64,000 bases of DNA from NCBI GenBank assembly GCA_963849095.1, contig CAWKGA010000001.1:806001-870000 (forward strand), read 5' to 3'. The notes under the pieces were generated by a model. It was not told the origin of the DNA. It ran no database searches and saw only the letters and a program-made list of their open reading frames with translations. Each line of letters starts with the position of its first letter. Position 1 is the first letter of the stretch. This document shows positions 36,839 through 45,546 of the stretch, piece after piece. The stretch is from JASHUC01 sp963849095 (GTDB lineage: Bacteria; Pseudomonadota; Gammaproteobacteria; Steroidobacterales; Steroidobacteraceae). The position numbers were made by a program, and so were the translations under genes.

Positions 36839-37246
36839 CTAGGGGGCCGTCAAGGCCGCAATCCCTGCGCGGGCGATCTCGGCGTCCTCGGACGACTTGA
36901 CCCCCGAGACGCCGACCGCGCCGATGACGTGTCCCTCGACGGTGATCGGAACTCCGCCCTCGAGCATCCCCTCGAGCGGAGCGGTAACGAGGGCTGTGCG
37001 GCCCTGATTGATCGAATCCTCGAACGCCTTGGATTCGCGGCGGCCGAGCGCGGCGGCCGTGCCCTTCGCAACGGCCATCTTGGCCGTGAACGGCGGGGCC
37101 GCATCGGCGCGCTCGAGCATGAGCAGGTGGCCGCCGTCGTCGCAGACGCAGATCGTGACGGCCCACTTGCGCGAGTGCGCGTGCGCCATCGCGGCCGCAA
37201 CGATTCGGTGGGCGTCTTCGAGGCACAGATAGGGCTTGCTCTTCAT
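36839..37246 (-). CDS. GlcG/HbpS family (DUF336) protein
   Basis: The 135-residue single-domain protein has the family pattern: AMAHAHSRKWAVTICVCDDG, LLMLERADAAPPFTAKMAVA and the Gly-rich end GHVIGAVGVSGVKSSED. GlcG/HbpS proteins bind haem or small molecules and often accompany oxidoreductase or catabolic genes. It is the second gene of a leftward pair behind the PEP-mutase-like gene (33-bp spacing), so a shared metabolic role is likely. The ligand is unknown. Confidence 0.85.
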   Translation of the reverse strand: MKSKPYLCLEDAHRIVAAAMAHAHSRKWAVTICVCDDGGHLLMLERADAAPPFTAKMAVAKGTAAALGRRESKAFEDSINQGRTALVTAPLEGMLEGGVPITVEGHVIGAVGVSGVKSSEDAEIARAGIAALTAP

Positions 37247-37279
37247 GTTGAGATTCCAGGGTTGCGTGAACGGCGGGGA

Positions 37280-38104
37280 TCAGTCCCGCAGGAAGCCGTT
37301 GAGCTCCGGCGTGGTCACGAGGTGGTCGAGATAGGCGAACGTGCCACACTCCCTGACCTCCCGGGCGGCAACGAGCAGGCCGGTGACGGCCGCTCGATAG
37401 AGCGAGGTGGCGAGACTCACCCGCTTGACCCCGGCCGCGGCGAGATCCGCCAAGGGGAAGGATTTTCCCGAGATGCCTTCCATGAAGTTGACGGGCTTCG
37501 AGACGGCCGAGCACACCGCGCGAACCGCGGCGAGGTCCGGGAGCCCGGGCGCGAACAGCACGTCTGCGCCGGCCCGCTCGAACGCCTGCAGGCGGCGGAT
37601 CGTCTCGTCGAGGTCCGGATGGCCGCGGAGGAACCCCTCGCTGCGCGCCGTGATCAAGAAGGGAAAGGGGAGGGCTCGCGCGGCGTCGGCGGCGGCCGCC
37701 ACACGCTCGACCGCGAGGCCGAGATCGTAGAGTGGCTTTGCCCGGTCGCCGGTCGCATCCTCGATCGAGCCTCCGACGAGGCCCGCTCCGGCGGCGAGCC
37801 GGATGGTCTCGGCGACGGCTTGCGGCGTGTCCCCGAAGCCCTTCTCCAGATCCGCCGACACGGGCAGGCTCGTCGCATCGACGATCACCCGGGACTGCGC
37901 GAGGGCTTCCTCACGGGTGATCTGCCCGTCGAGCCGGCCCAGCGTCGCCGCGGAGGCGCCGCTCGATGTCGCGAGCGCCTGGAATCCGAGCTTCGCGAGC
38001 AGGCGCGCCGAGCCGCCGTCCCACGCGTTTGCGATGACGAAGGGGTCCGGCCCCTGATGGAGCGCGCGGAACAGCGCGCCTTTCTCACGTGGTGTCGCGG
38101 CCAT
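37280..38104 (-). CDS. Isocitrate lyase/PEP mutase superfamily protein
   Basis: The 274-residue TIM-barrel protein has the family core: FVIANAWDGGSARLLAKLG at the N-terminus, LPVSADLEKGFG with the metal-binding Asp, VGGSIEDATGD, and PFLITARSEGFLRGHPDLD. The Cys-containing catalytic loop KKCGH of true isocitrate lyases is absent, so it is in the oxaloacetate-decarboxylase/carboxyvinyl-phosphonate-mutase-like branch. The substrate is unknown. Upstream of and co-oriented with the GlcG-like gene. Confidence 0.85.
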   Translation of the reverse strand: MAATPREKGALFRALHQGPDPFVIANAWDGGSARLLAKLGFQALATSSGASAATLGRLDGQITREEALAQSRVIVDATSLPVSADLEKGFGDTPQAVAETIRLAAGAGLVGGSIEDATGDRAKPLYDLGLAVERVAAAADAARALPFPFLITARSEGFLRGHPDLDETIRRLQAFERAGADVLFAPGLPDLAAVRAVCSAVSKPVNFMEGISGKSFPLADLAAAGVKRVSLATSLYRAAVTGLLVAAREVRECGTFAYLDHLVTTPELNGFLRD

Positions 38105-38247
38105 TGGTGTTCTTCGGGGCCTCGATCGAGGCCGCTCACATGCCGCGATGATAGACCTCGCTGTCGCCGATGGACAGAGACCTCCAATCCGACGCCCGCA
38201 TGTACCATCTGAACTCGGTCGAGGACTCTCCTCGAGGAGATCTCAGA

Positions 38248-39441
38248 ATGGCCCACGCGCGACGAGCAGAGGGTGTGGTGAGAACGCTGGCCGGTGCGGC
38301 GCTCTGCGGCTGCGTCATGCTCTGCGGCTGCGCCGTGCAGCCGAGAGTCTGTCCGCCGCCGGCGGCAGCCGTCCCGCATGTGGAGTACGCGCCCGCCACG
38401 TGGTCCGACATGCCGGGCTGGACGGCCGACCGCATGATAGACGCCTGGCCGCCGTTCCTCGCCGCGTGCGGCGTTCTCGGCCGGCGCGCTCCATGGGCGG
38501 CCACGTGCGACGCCGCGCAAGCAGCCCACCCCGTCACGTCGCAGGACGTTCGCAACTTCTTCGAGCGCTACTTCGAGCCGTACAGCATCGTCGAGCGAGT
38601 GGGCATGCGCGCGGATCCCGACGGATTGATCACCGGCTACTTCGAGCCGTTGCTGCACGGCGACCGCTCGCCATCGGCCGAGTTCAGCACGCCTCTCTAC
38701 GCCCCGCCGCCGGATCTGCTCACCGTCGATCTCGCGTCGGTGTACCCCGCGCTGAAGGGTCTCAGCATCCGGGCGAGACTCGAGGGCAACAAGGTCGTGC
38801 CGTACTACAGCCGCGCGGACTTAGATCGCGACCCCGCTCTCAAAGGTCACGAGATCGTCTGGGTCGACGATCCGCTCGACGCCTTCTTTCTCGAGGTGCA
38901 GGGCTCCGGGCGGGTGCAGCTGCCGGACGGCGAGACCATTCGGTTGCACTACGCGGATCAGAATGGGTATCCCTATCGGTCGATCGGCCGCTATCTCATC
39001 GATCGAGGAGAGCTGAAGCCGGGAGAGGCCACGATGCTCGGCATCCGCCTCTGGGCGCGCTCGCATCCGGATCGCGTGAAGGAGCTCCTCGATGCGGATC
39101 CGAGCGTGGTGTTCTTTCGCGAGGAGCCGCTCGGCGATCCCTCACTCGGACCCCAAGGCTCACTCGGCGTGCCGCTCGCGCCGGGGCGATCGATCGCCAT
39201 CGACCCGGCCTCCGTGCCGCTCGGGGCGCCCGTGTTTCTCGCCACCACGTTTCCCGACTCGGCCGTGACGCTCGACAGGCTCGTCGTGGCGCAGGATACC
39301 GGAGGCGCCATTCGCGGCCCCGTACGCGCCGACCTGTTCTGGGGAACGGGAGCGGACGCTCAGAGCGAGGCGGGTGAGATGCGTGAGTCCGGGCGCCTGT
39401 GGCTCCTCTGGCCGAAAGGAGCGCCGCTGCCCGCCAGGTGA
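38248..39441 (+). CDS. mltA: Membrane-bound lytic murein transglycosylase A
   Basis: The protein has 397 residues from the ATG at 38248, which has GAGGAGA upstream; an earlier in-frame ATG at 38170 is less likely. A lipoprotein signal ends in VMLCGCAVQ. The MltA barrel shows GLITGYFEPLLHG, then VPYYSRADLD and FLEVQGSGRVQLPDGETIRL. The 3D-domain near the C-terminus has VAQDTGGAIRGPVRADLFWG with catalytic Asp. It cleaves peptidoglycan glycan strands at the outer membrane, forming 1,6-anhydro ends. Confidence 0.92.
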   Translation: MAHARRAEGVVRTLAGAALCGCVMLCGCAVQPRVCPPPAAAVPHVEYAPATWSDMPGWTADRMIDAWPPFLAACGVLGRRAPWAATCDAAQAAHPVTSQDVRNFFERYFEPYSIVERVGMRADPDGLITGYFEPLLHGDRSPSAEFSTPLYAPPPDLLTVDLASVYPALKGLSIRARLEGNKVVPYYSRADLDRDPALKGHEIVWVDDPLDAFFLEVQGSGRVQLPDGETIRLHYADQNGYPYRSIGRYLIDRGELKPGEATMLGIRLWARSHPDRVKELLDADPSVVFFREEPLGDPSLGPQGSLGVPLAPGRSIAIDPASVPLGAPVFLATTFPDSAVTLDRLVVAQDTGGAIRGPVRADLFWGTGADAQSEAGEMRESGRLWLLWPKGAPLPAR

Positions 39442-39487
39442 CGGCCGATTCCACTCGGCCGACGCGCCCCGTGCCTCGGGGGTTTCG

Positions 39488-39970
39488 TCAGGTGTCGTGC
39501 GGCACGGGCCGGCGCGGGACGAGGATCTTCGAGATGCACACCTGCACAACGTCACCGTGTTGATTGCACGTCTCGGTGCGCATCGTGACGCGGCCACGGT
39601 CGGGACGCGTTCGCGATGGCGTCGTGGTGAGCACCTCGCCTTGCACCTTGAGCGTATCGCCGGGCTTCACCGGCTTCACCCAGTCGAGCTCGGCGCCGAG
39701 TCCGACGCTGCCGCCGGCGAGCGCCGGTCCGCCCTCGAGGAGGAGGCGCATCGTGAGCGCCGCGGTGTGCCAGCCGCTTGCGACGAGGCCGCCGAAAACG
39801 GTCGAGCGGCCGGCCTCGGCATCGAGATGAAAGGGTTGCGGATCGAACTCGGCCGCGAAGGCCTTGATCTGGGCCTCGTCAACGGTGCAGGTGGCGTCTC
39901 CGGTGAAGCGCTGACCTGCGTGAAGGTCCTCGAAGTACAGGCGCTGCTTCGCGCCGGCCGGGCTCGTCAT
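39488..39970 (-). CDS. MaoC-family (R)-hydratase-like protein
   Basis: The 160-residue hot-dog-fold protein has the hydratase signature FAAEFDPQPFHLD followed by GGLVASGWHTAAL, placing the Asp and His of the hydratase 2 motif. It begins RLYFEDLHAGQRF, typical of stand-alone MaoC proteins. It likely acts on enoyl-CoA-type substrates. Position beside mltA and a PEP-CTERM gene gives no pathway clue. Its start (39970) is backed by the family alignment only. Confidence 0.82.
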   Translation of the reverse strand: MTSPAGAKQRLYFEDLHAGQRFTGDATCTVDEAQIKAFAAEFDPQPFHLDAEAGRSTVFGGLVASGWHTAALTMRLLLEGGPALAGGSVGLGAELDWVKPVKPGDTLKVQGEVLTTTPSRTRPDRGRVTMRTETCNQHGDVVQVCISKILVPRRPVPHDT

Positions 39971-40196
39971 GCGTTCGCTCCTGCCTCGGGCGGTGTCCGC
40001 AGATTGCGCGCTTATGAGGCCGATATCTACGGCCTCCGCACCGGTGCGCAGCGGGCGCGCCTTTCGCGCACACCGCTGAGTCGATTGTTTCTACGGATAC
40101 ATGACGCATGGCTACCGAACGCCCCCTGGAGCGGGCACGACGATGGTGGAAGGAGCGTGCCGATACCGCACGCCCGCATCGCTGGCCTCGCGCACC

Positions 40197-40224
40197 AACA
40201 AAAACCCCGGCGCGGGCCGGGGTT
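40197..40224 (-). terminator. Rho-independent terminator of the leftward PEP-CTERM gene
   Basis: Read on the minus strand, a 9-bp perfect stem (AACCCCGGC with its complement, 40203-40224) with a 4-base loop is followed by TTTTTG. It lies 29 bp beyond the stop of the gene at 40253-41011. Confidence 0.8.
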
Positions 40225-40252
40225 GAGAGACTCAACGGAGTGAAACCAGCGG

Positions 40253-41011
40253 TCAGCGCGTCTTGCGCCGGCGCAGCATCAGACAGGCCAGACCGAGGCC
40301 CAGTAGCGACAGCGCGCCGGGCTCGGGCACGGTACTGTTGCCGCCGCCACCGCCCACGACGCTCCCGCTTGGCGTCAGATAGTCGAAGCAGGCCGCGCTC
40401 GCGCCCGAGCCCGTGAAGCACGTCTCGGCCGGGTCGCTCCAAGAGCTTGCGTTCGTGAAGATTGCGTAGGCGTAGGAAAGGTCGCCGCTGAAGCCTTCGA
40501 ACGTACCCGGCGAGAGCTGGATGTCGCTGAAGGTCAGCGTACCGGCCGCGCGCGAGACCGTGCCGGCCGGAGAGCTGCACGACGCCGCCGAGCCGTCGCC
40601 CACGGCGGTCAGCGGATCACAGCCCTCAACCGCGGTCTGGTAGCCCGTGAATCCCCCCAAACCACTCAATGTACCGGGCCCGATGTTCGACAGCGACGCG
40701 ACCGCAAACACGAAGGTGATTCCGTCCGTAGTCTCGGTATTGAACGGATTGAGCGGTGTCGTGAGCGCAAACTCATCAAACGCAACGATTGTCGGCGACT
40801 CATCGACGACCACATCAGCGGTCTGGAGTCCCGTACTGCCCAGGACCGTATAGGCCGGCGGTGGGCTGAAGGGGCCCGTGTACACCGGCACCGTGACGTT
40901 GCTGCTGCCATCCACCACGGTTACGGGCGCAGCCCACGCGGCGGTCGCCGCCGCGGCGGCCAAAAGGCCGATCGCGAGCACGGGCTTGATTACCAACGCA
41001 GTCGAATTCAT
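40253..41011 (-). CDS. PEP-CTERM sorting-domain protein
   Basis: The 252-residue exported protein has an N-terminal signal peptide (PVLAIGLLAAAAATAAWAAP) and ends with the exosortase signal VPEPGALSLLGLGLACLM followed by RRRKTR. The mature part is Thr/Ser/Gly-rich with three to four Cys. Exosortase is expected to recognise Pro-Glu-Pro, cut the anchor and transfer the protein toward the surface or EPS. The exosortase gene itself is not in this window. Divergent to the second PEP-CTERM gene; terminator downstream. Confidence 0.85.
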   Translation of the reverse strand: MNSTALVIKPVLAIGLLAAAAATAAWAAPVTVVDGSSNVTVPVYTGPFSPPPAYTVLGSTGLQTADVVVDESPTIVAFDEFALTTPLNPFNTETTDGITFVFAVASLSNIGPGTLSGLGGFTGYQTAVEGCDPLTAVGDGSAASCSSPAGTVSRAAGTLTFSDIQLSPGTFEGFSGDLSYAYAIFTNASSWSDPAETCFTGSGASAACFDYLTPSGSVVGGGGGNSTVPEPGALSLLGLGLACLMLRRRKTR

Positions 41012-41444
41012 TGTCCCTCTCCCTTGAGTCGCTACGAGGCGTTCTTATCCGGCTCTTTGATATGCAAGATCCGTACTTGGTGCGAGATGTGCATGACATT
41101 CCGCCATTTATGTGCCGAGCAATAGGTGCTGCGGAGCGTCATGTAAAATCCACGTACGCTCGCCACGGTAAGAGGCCTTCGACTCAACCGACTCCTTCGT
41201 TTTGGAGACGATTCTCCCGCAGTGCCCGTCGAAAAATTTTACACATTGCGATCGCAGGAGTACCTCCAGGTGCATTAAAGCGGAGGGCTCTCGGCAAGAA
41301 AATCTCTGATTTTCAATGCACTGGAGACGACCGCGGCCGGTCGCCTCGCGCAGTGGCCTCTCTTTTGCATAACGTGTTTGTCAGAGGGGTAACGGCGACT
41401 GAGCAGCGTTGCCCTCGGCCAGAAGAACGAACAACGGAGCACAA
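41012..41444. other. Divergent intergenic region between two PEP-CTERM genes
   Basis: These 433 bp are noticeably A/T-richer than surrounding genes. They contain the sigma-54 promoter at 41354-41369 for the rightward gene. A rightward ORF covering most of the region has no coding character and overlaps that promoter, so it is not called. No promoter could be assigned to the leftward gene. Confidence 0.55.
41354..41369 (+). promoter_or_regulatory. Sigma-54 (RpoN) -24/-12 promoter
   Basis: TGGC (41354-41357) and TTGCA (41365-41369) give exactly 10 bases between the invariant GG and GC pairs. The predicted start is near 41380, 65 nt before the PEP-CTERM ATG at 41445. PEP-CTERM genes in other proteobacteria are known to be RpoN/PrsK-PrsR controlled, which supports this. 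Confidence 0.65.
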
Positions 41445-42266
41445 ATGATGAACCTGAGTTTCGCAGTTTCCGCGGGGCCGCTCTTGCAGCGCTTCGGTAC
41501 GACAAAAATCTTGGCGGCGGGCGCGTTGCTGACCGCGTTGGCAGCGGCGCCGTACGCCAGCGCAAGCAGCATGCAGATTAACTTCGACGGAACCGCGGGC
41601 AGCGGGTACGCGAGCCTCACGCTCACGCCTGATGTCAACTCCAGCTCGAACTATCAGCCTACATATAACGCATTTGATGGTGAGAACAATATTTCGGCCC
41701 CCCTTTCCCCGTATGATCCTGCGGGTGCTCAGTCCATCACAGGTGCCAGCGGTAGCTTCAACGGCGTAGCAATCACGGGAGTGATGGCACTCGATCAAGG
41801 TGCAGCCCCCCCGGGCGAAATACTTCCGAACAGCTTCAGCTGGATTTATACGACTTCGGGCCCGAATTCGTATGACAATCTCTTCTACGCGGATGGCTCG
41901 CCGCTGGTGTGTCCGCCGACGACGGCCGGCGGCGGCGTCGGATATCCGTTTTCCGGTGGTTTCCTGGATATCTACGGCGTGATGTTCACGCTGGAGAACG
42001 GCGACGCCGTTGGCCTGTGGAGCGACGGGGTCACGGCACCGGGAGCTTTTGGACCGACGTGGCAGGGCGGCCTCACCTACGGGCTCGATGTGTTCACGCC
42101 GACGAACCAAGCGGGTGAATACACGCTTAGTGATTCGCAGTTTGATGGTGTCTCTGCGTCAGCGCCGGAGCCGAGCTCCCTGTGGCTGTTCGGGGCGGGC
42201 GTGCTCGGTCTTTTCGCTTGGCGCCGTTCGGTGGAAACGCGCAAACGGTCGTCTCTGACTGGCTGA
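41445..42266 (+). CDS. PEP-CTERM sorting-domain protein
   Basis: The protein has 273 residues from ATG 41445 (41448 is equivalent), with GGAG upstream. The signal peptide is ILAAGALLTALAAAPYASAS, and the mature region is rich in Ser/Gly/Asn/Thr (IAGANG-like beta domain of unclassified type). The C-terminus SAPEPSSLWLFGAGVLGLFA plus WRRSVETRKR is a canonical exosortase target. A sigma-54 promoter lies upstream and a hairpin downstream, so it is probably monocistronic and co-regulated with EPS production. Confidence 0.88.
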   Translation: MMNLSFAVSAGPLLQRFGTTKILAAGALLTALAAAPYASASSMQINFDGTAGSGYASLTLTPDVNSSSNYQPTYNAFDGENNISAPLSPYDPAGAQSITGASGSFNGVAITGVMALDQGAAPPGEILPNSFSWIYTTSGPNSYDNLFYADGSPLVCPPTTAGGGVGYPFSGGFLDIYGVMFTLENGDAVGLWSDGVTAPGAFGPTWQGGLTYGLDVFTPTNQAGEYTLSDSQFDGVSASAPEPSSLWLFGAGVLGLFAWRRSVETRKRSSLTG

Positions 42267-42292
42267 TCACCACACCGTTGTTTCGGGAAACC

Positions 42293-42335
42293 GAGACTGG
42301 CTGACGTCACGAGTGAAGTGCCGCCAGCCAGTCTC
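42293..42335 (+). terminator. Hairpin downstream of the PEP-CTERM gene
   Basis: GAGACTGGCTG (42293-42303) pairs perfectly with CAGCCAGTCTC (42325-42335) across a 21-base loop. No T-run follows, so it may be a weak terminator or an mRNA-stabilising stem. A direct repeat of GACTGGCTGA also covers the gene's stop codon (42257-42266). Confidence 0.45.
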
Positions 42336-42464
42336 GTCCCAGAGCCTCCTTGCTTCCTCGCCGTTCGGCCCCTGCGACGGCTCCGCGCGGGCTGCGGCGA
42401 TCGCAATCAGGAACTCGGCTTTCTCGCAACCGCACACAAGACCTTGCCACTACAGCGCACGCAA

Positions 42465-42539
42465 TGGTGGGCGGTACAGGAATCGGACCTGTGACCCCTG
42501 CCGTGTGAAAGCAGTGCTCTACCGCTGAGCTAACCGCCC
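42465..42539 (-). tRNA. tRNA-Val (anticodon CAC)
   Basis: Read on the minus strand, a 75-nt cloverleaf with acceptor GGGCGGT pairing ACCGCCC, D-arm GCTCAGCGGTAGAGC and T-arm GGTTCGATTCC. The anticodon loop is TTCACAC, giving CAC (Val, GTG codon). The 3' CCA is encoded. It sits between a PEP-CTERM gene and gltX. Confidence 0.93.
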
Positions 42540-42609
42540 GCCGCGAGTGGACGCGGGAGTCTAAGCATCCGCTCCCGGCGAAGCAATCGCTGCTAGTATT
42601 GCCGCCCCC

Positions 42610-44016
42610 ATGCCCGTAACACGCTTTGCCCCGAGCCCGACGGGGATGTTGCACATTGGAGGGGCGCGCACCGCGCTCTTCAGCTGGCTCTACGCCCGCC
42701 ACCGGGGCGGCCGCTTCATCCTGCGCGTGGAGGACACGGATCGCGAGCGCTCCACCGAGGAGGCCGTGGGAGTGATCCTCGACGGCATGCAGTGGCTCGG
42801 ACTCACGGCTGACGAGGGGCCCTATTACCAGACGCAGCGCTTCCCGCGGTATCGCGAGGTGATCGGCGAGATGCTCGGCGCCGGACTCGCGTACCGGTGC
42901 TACTGCTCCAAGGAGGAGCTCGAGCAGATGCGGGCGGAGCAGACCTCGCGGAAGGAGAAGCCGCGCTATGACGGCCGGTGCCGCGACCGCGCCGTGCCGC
43001 GGGCCGGAATCGAGCCGGTGGTTCGCTTCCGCAATCCGCTCGAGGGCGAAGTGGTGGTGGACGACCTGGTCCACGGCCGGGTCGTGTTCCAGAACCGGGA
43101 GCTCGACGACCTCATCATCGCGCGCTCGGACGGCACGCCGACTTACAATTTCTGTGTCGTCGTGGACGACATGGACATGAAGATCACGCACGTGATCCGC
43201 GGTGATGACCACCTCAACAACACGCCGCGACAGATCAACATGCTGCGCGCGCTCGGGGGCGAGCCCCCGGCCTATGGCCACCTCCCGATGATCCTCGGGG
43301 CGGACGGCGCAAAGCTCTCCAAGCGGCACGGCTCCGTGAGCGTGCTGCAGTACCGGGACGAGGGATACCTCCCGGAGGCCCTTCTCAACTATCTCGCGCG
43401 CCTCGGCTGGTCGCACGGCGATCAGGAGATCTTCATGCTCGATGAGCTCATCGCGGAGTTTGACATCGAGGATGTGAACAAGGCCGCCGCAGCGTTCAAT
43501 CCCGAGAAGCTGCTGTGGGTCAACCAGCAGCACATGATGCGCGCACCGCTTGCGCGGCTCGCGGCCATTCTCTCCACCCAGCTCGCCCGGTTGGGCATCG
43601 TGTGCAACGACCTGCCGCTGCTGGAGGGTGTCGTGGCGGTCCAGCGGGAGAGAGCGCGGACCCTGAAGGAGATGGCCGAGAACAGCCGGTATTTCTTCCT
43701 GCCCGGGGTGCAGCTCGAGGAGGGCGCCGCGCGCAAGCATCTCGGCCCGGACGGCGTCGCGGCACTCGCGAAGGTGCACGAGCGCTTGCAGGCCCTTCCG
43801 GAATGGTCGTCCGAGCCGATTCACCGCGCGCTCGCGGAGCTGGCTGCCACGCTCGGCGTGGGGCTCGGAAAGGTTGCGCAGCCGCTGCGGGTCGCGCTCT
43901 CCGGCGGGACGGTGTCTCCTCCCATCGACGCGACGGCCGCGCTGATCGGCCGCGAGCGGGTGCTCGATCGCATCGATCGAGCGATCGAGTGGGCGGGTCG
44001 CGGGAGCAATCCATGA
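42610..44016 (+). CDS. gltX: Glutamyl-tRNA synthetase
   Basis: The 468-residue class I synthetase has the HIGH-type motif FAPSPTGMLHIGGARTALF at the N-terminus and the KMSKS-type loop GAKLSKRHGSVSVLQYRDEG near residue 240. Length and motifs match bacterial GltX. It charges tRNA-Glu (and may charge tRNA-Gln if GatCAB is used). A GNAT acetyltransferase gene overlaps the stop by 4 bp (ATGA). tRNA-Val lies just upstream in the opposite direction. Confidence 0.96.
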   Translation: MPVTRFAPSPTGMLHIGGARTALFSWLYARHRGGRFILRVEDTDRERSTEEAVGVILDGMQWLGLTADEGPYYQTQRFPRYREVIGEMLGAGLAYRCYCSKEELEQMRAEQTSRKEKPRYDGRCRDRAVPRAGIEPVVRFRNPLEGEVVVDDLVHGRVVFQNRELDDLIIARSDGTPTYNFCVVVDDMDMKITHVIRGDDHLNNTPRQINMLRALGGEPPAYGHLPMILGADGAKLSKRHGSVSVLQYRDEGYLPEALLNYLARLGWSHGDQEIFMLDELIAEFDIEDVNKAAAAFNPEKLLWVNQQHMMRAPLARLAAILSTQLARLGIVCNDLPLLEGVVAVQRERARTLKEMAENSRYFFLPGVQLEEGAARKHLGPDGVAALAKVHERLQALPEWSSEPIHRALAELAATLGVGLGKVAQPLRVALSGGTVSPPIDATAALIGRERVLDRIDRAIEWAGRGSNP

Positions 44017-44555
44017 AATTCACCGGATCCAAGATCTCGATCGGGCCGCTCGCCGCGCCCGACTGCCTGCCCCTGTTCCGCTGGCTCAACGACACCGAGG
44101 CAGCCCGGCTCGACCTGGCGTACCGCCCGATCGACTGGGCTTCCCACAAGGCCTGGTTCGACACCATCGGGCGGGACGTCTCCAAGGTCCTGTTCGCCAT
44201 CCGCAAGATCGGCGATACGGGCCTCGTCGGCTGTGTGACCATCGCCCAGATCCAGAGCGTGCACCGCTCGGCGGAGCTCGGCGTGCGCATCGGCGAGGAG
44301 AAGGACCGCGGCCAGGGCTACGGCAGCGAGGCGCTCGGGCTCGCCCTGAATTTCTGCTGGCGCCACCTCAATCTGCAACGTGTCTGGCTGCACACGTTCA
44401 AACACAACGCGCGGGCGATACGCACCTATGCCGGCGCCGGATTCAAGAGAGAGGGCGTCCTGCGGCGGGCGGCCTACATCGACGGACAATGGGTCGACGT
44501 GGTGGTGATGGCGAAGCTGCGACCACCGAGCAAAGAGCTCGCCGCGTTGCTATGA
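44013..44555 (+). CDS. GNAT-family N-acetyltransferase
   Basis: The 180-residue Acetyltransf_3 protein starts at ATG 44013, overlapping the gltX stop by 4 bp. The acetyl-CoA loop is GEEKDRGQGYGSEALGLAL, then LNLQRVWLHTFKHNARAIRT and GAGFKREGVLRRAAYIDG, as in RimJ/SpeG-like enzymes. The coupled start suggests co-expression with gltX. The acceptor (protein N-terminus, polyamine or sugar) cannot be told. tRNA-Ala follows 24 bp downstream. Confidence 0.85.
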   Translation: MKFTGSKISIGPLAAPDCLPLFRWLNDTEAARLDLAYRPIDWASHKAWFDTIGRDVSKVLFAIRKIGDTGLVGCVTIAQIQSVHRSAELGVRIGEEKDRGQGYGSEALGLALNFCWRHLNLQRVWLHTFKHNARAIRTYAGAGFKREGVLRRAAYIDGQWVDVVVMAKLRPPSKELAALL

Positions 44556-44579
44556 TCGCTTGCCGGTAGTTGAGGCAGT

Positions 44580-44655
<76 letters not shown>

Positions 44656-44739
44656 GGGAAGTCAACAAGTCAAGAAGAGCCGCTCAGCCGCTTACGGACT
44701 CAAGGTACAGCCATAGGTACAGGCGCCGGCTCTGAGCGC

Positions 44740-44940
44740 ATGTTCGAAGCGCCGATACTCGCCGCGCTCGAGCAGTGGGTCGAGCACGGCCGAGCACCGA
44801 CTCGGATCCTCGCCTCGCGCATCCGGGGCGGTCGCATCGATCGAACCCGCCCCTTGTGCCCGTATCCCGAGGTGGCTGTCTACAAGGGCTCGGGAAGCAC
44901 GGACCAGGCCAGGAGCTTCGTCTGCCGGCGCCAAAGATGA
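44740..44940 (+). pseudogene. Tannase/feruloyl esterase C-terminal fragment
   Basis: The 66-residue frame (MFEAPILAALEQWVEHGRAP to the stop) matches the C-terminal end of tannase/feruloyl esterase family proteins: the ALEQWVEHGRAPTRIL helix, then RTRPLCPYPEVAVYKGSGS. The catalytic domain is absent. The fragment starts shortly after tRNA-Ala, so it was probably truncated when the integrated element decayed. It is unlikely to be functional. Confidence 0.7.
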
Positions 44941-44989
44941 GGATGGGGAGGCCGTGGCGGGCATCGTCCCTCTCGGGCCGGAGGAGGTG

Positions 44990-45280
44990 CTACGCGACTC
45001 GCCTTATGCTGGCGGCAAGGATCGACGCCCCGCGCGACCGGATGCGCTCGTACATTGCATCCGGGGCCAAATCGATCCCGCCTGGCCATGTGAGAGCACC
45101 GTGATCCAGGAACACCTGCGAGAATACCTGCTGGTCACAAAGTGGGTCGAGCCCATCTCCTAGCGGTCCCTGGGAGAGTCGAGGAGCCAGATCTGCAATG
45201 CCGGTCGTACCATCGGCAAAGTGAACCTCGATCTTGTATTCCGGCAATACCTTGAACCGAACGATGGACCAGACGGCCAT
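44990..45280 (-). CDS. DUF2442 domain protein
   Basis: The 96-residue protein starts at ATG 45280 (MAVWSIVRFKVLPEYKIEVH). The N-terminal FKVLPEYKIEVHFADGTTG and GIADLAPRL blocks are the DUF2442 core. It directly follows a DUF4160 gene (5-bp gap), a common pairing sometimes suggested to act as toxin-antitoxin-like but without proof. Both lie within the tRNA-Ala-bounded interval. Confidence 0.8.
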   Translation of the reverse strand: MAVWSIVRFKVLPEYKIEVHFADGTTGIADLAPRLSQGPLGDGLDPLCDQQVFSQVFLDHGALTWPGGIDLAPDAMYERIRSRGASILAASIRRVA

Positions 45281-45285
45281 TGCAA

Positions 45286-45546
45286 TTACTCCAGCGGTTG
45301 AACGGGGACAGTCGGTGCGGGGACTTGGCACCGTTCCCAGTTCTTCGTCAGCTCATCCTTATGCAGCGACGCCCATTCGACCACCATCGCGTGCGCGCGT
45401 CGAGGAAGCGACCCATTGATGACATCGAGGGTTGCGATGTTGTACTGCGCTTCGTGTTCGCCATAAATGGCGTGAAAGTGCGGCGGTGGATGGTCATCCC
45501 AGTACATGCGAATCACAATCCCAAAGAACTCGCTGATCGTCGGCAT
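45286..45546 (-). CDS. DUF4160 domain protein
   Basis: The 86-residue protein has the DUF4160 signature IVIRMYWDDHPPPHFHAIYG with its conserved His/Asp. It is the first gene of the leftward pair with DUF2442. The function is unknown; the pairing is widespread on mobile DNA. The start at 45546 is the only reasonable one. Confidence 0.85.
   Translation of the reverse strand: MPTISEFFGIVIRMYWDDHPPPHFHAIYGEHEAQYNIATLDVINGSLPRRAHAMVVEWASLHKDELTKNWERCQVPAPTVPVQPLE

Noticed and set aside
41078..41093. Second GG-N10-GC site in the PEP-CTERM intergenic region
   Set aside because: The spacing is right but the -24 C and -12 TT are missing, and it is too far from the rightward gene.
41011..41448. 145-residue rightward ORF between the PEP-CTERM genes
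   Set aside because: It has no coding character, overlaps both gene starts and covers a sigma-54 promoter.
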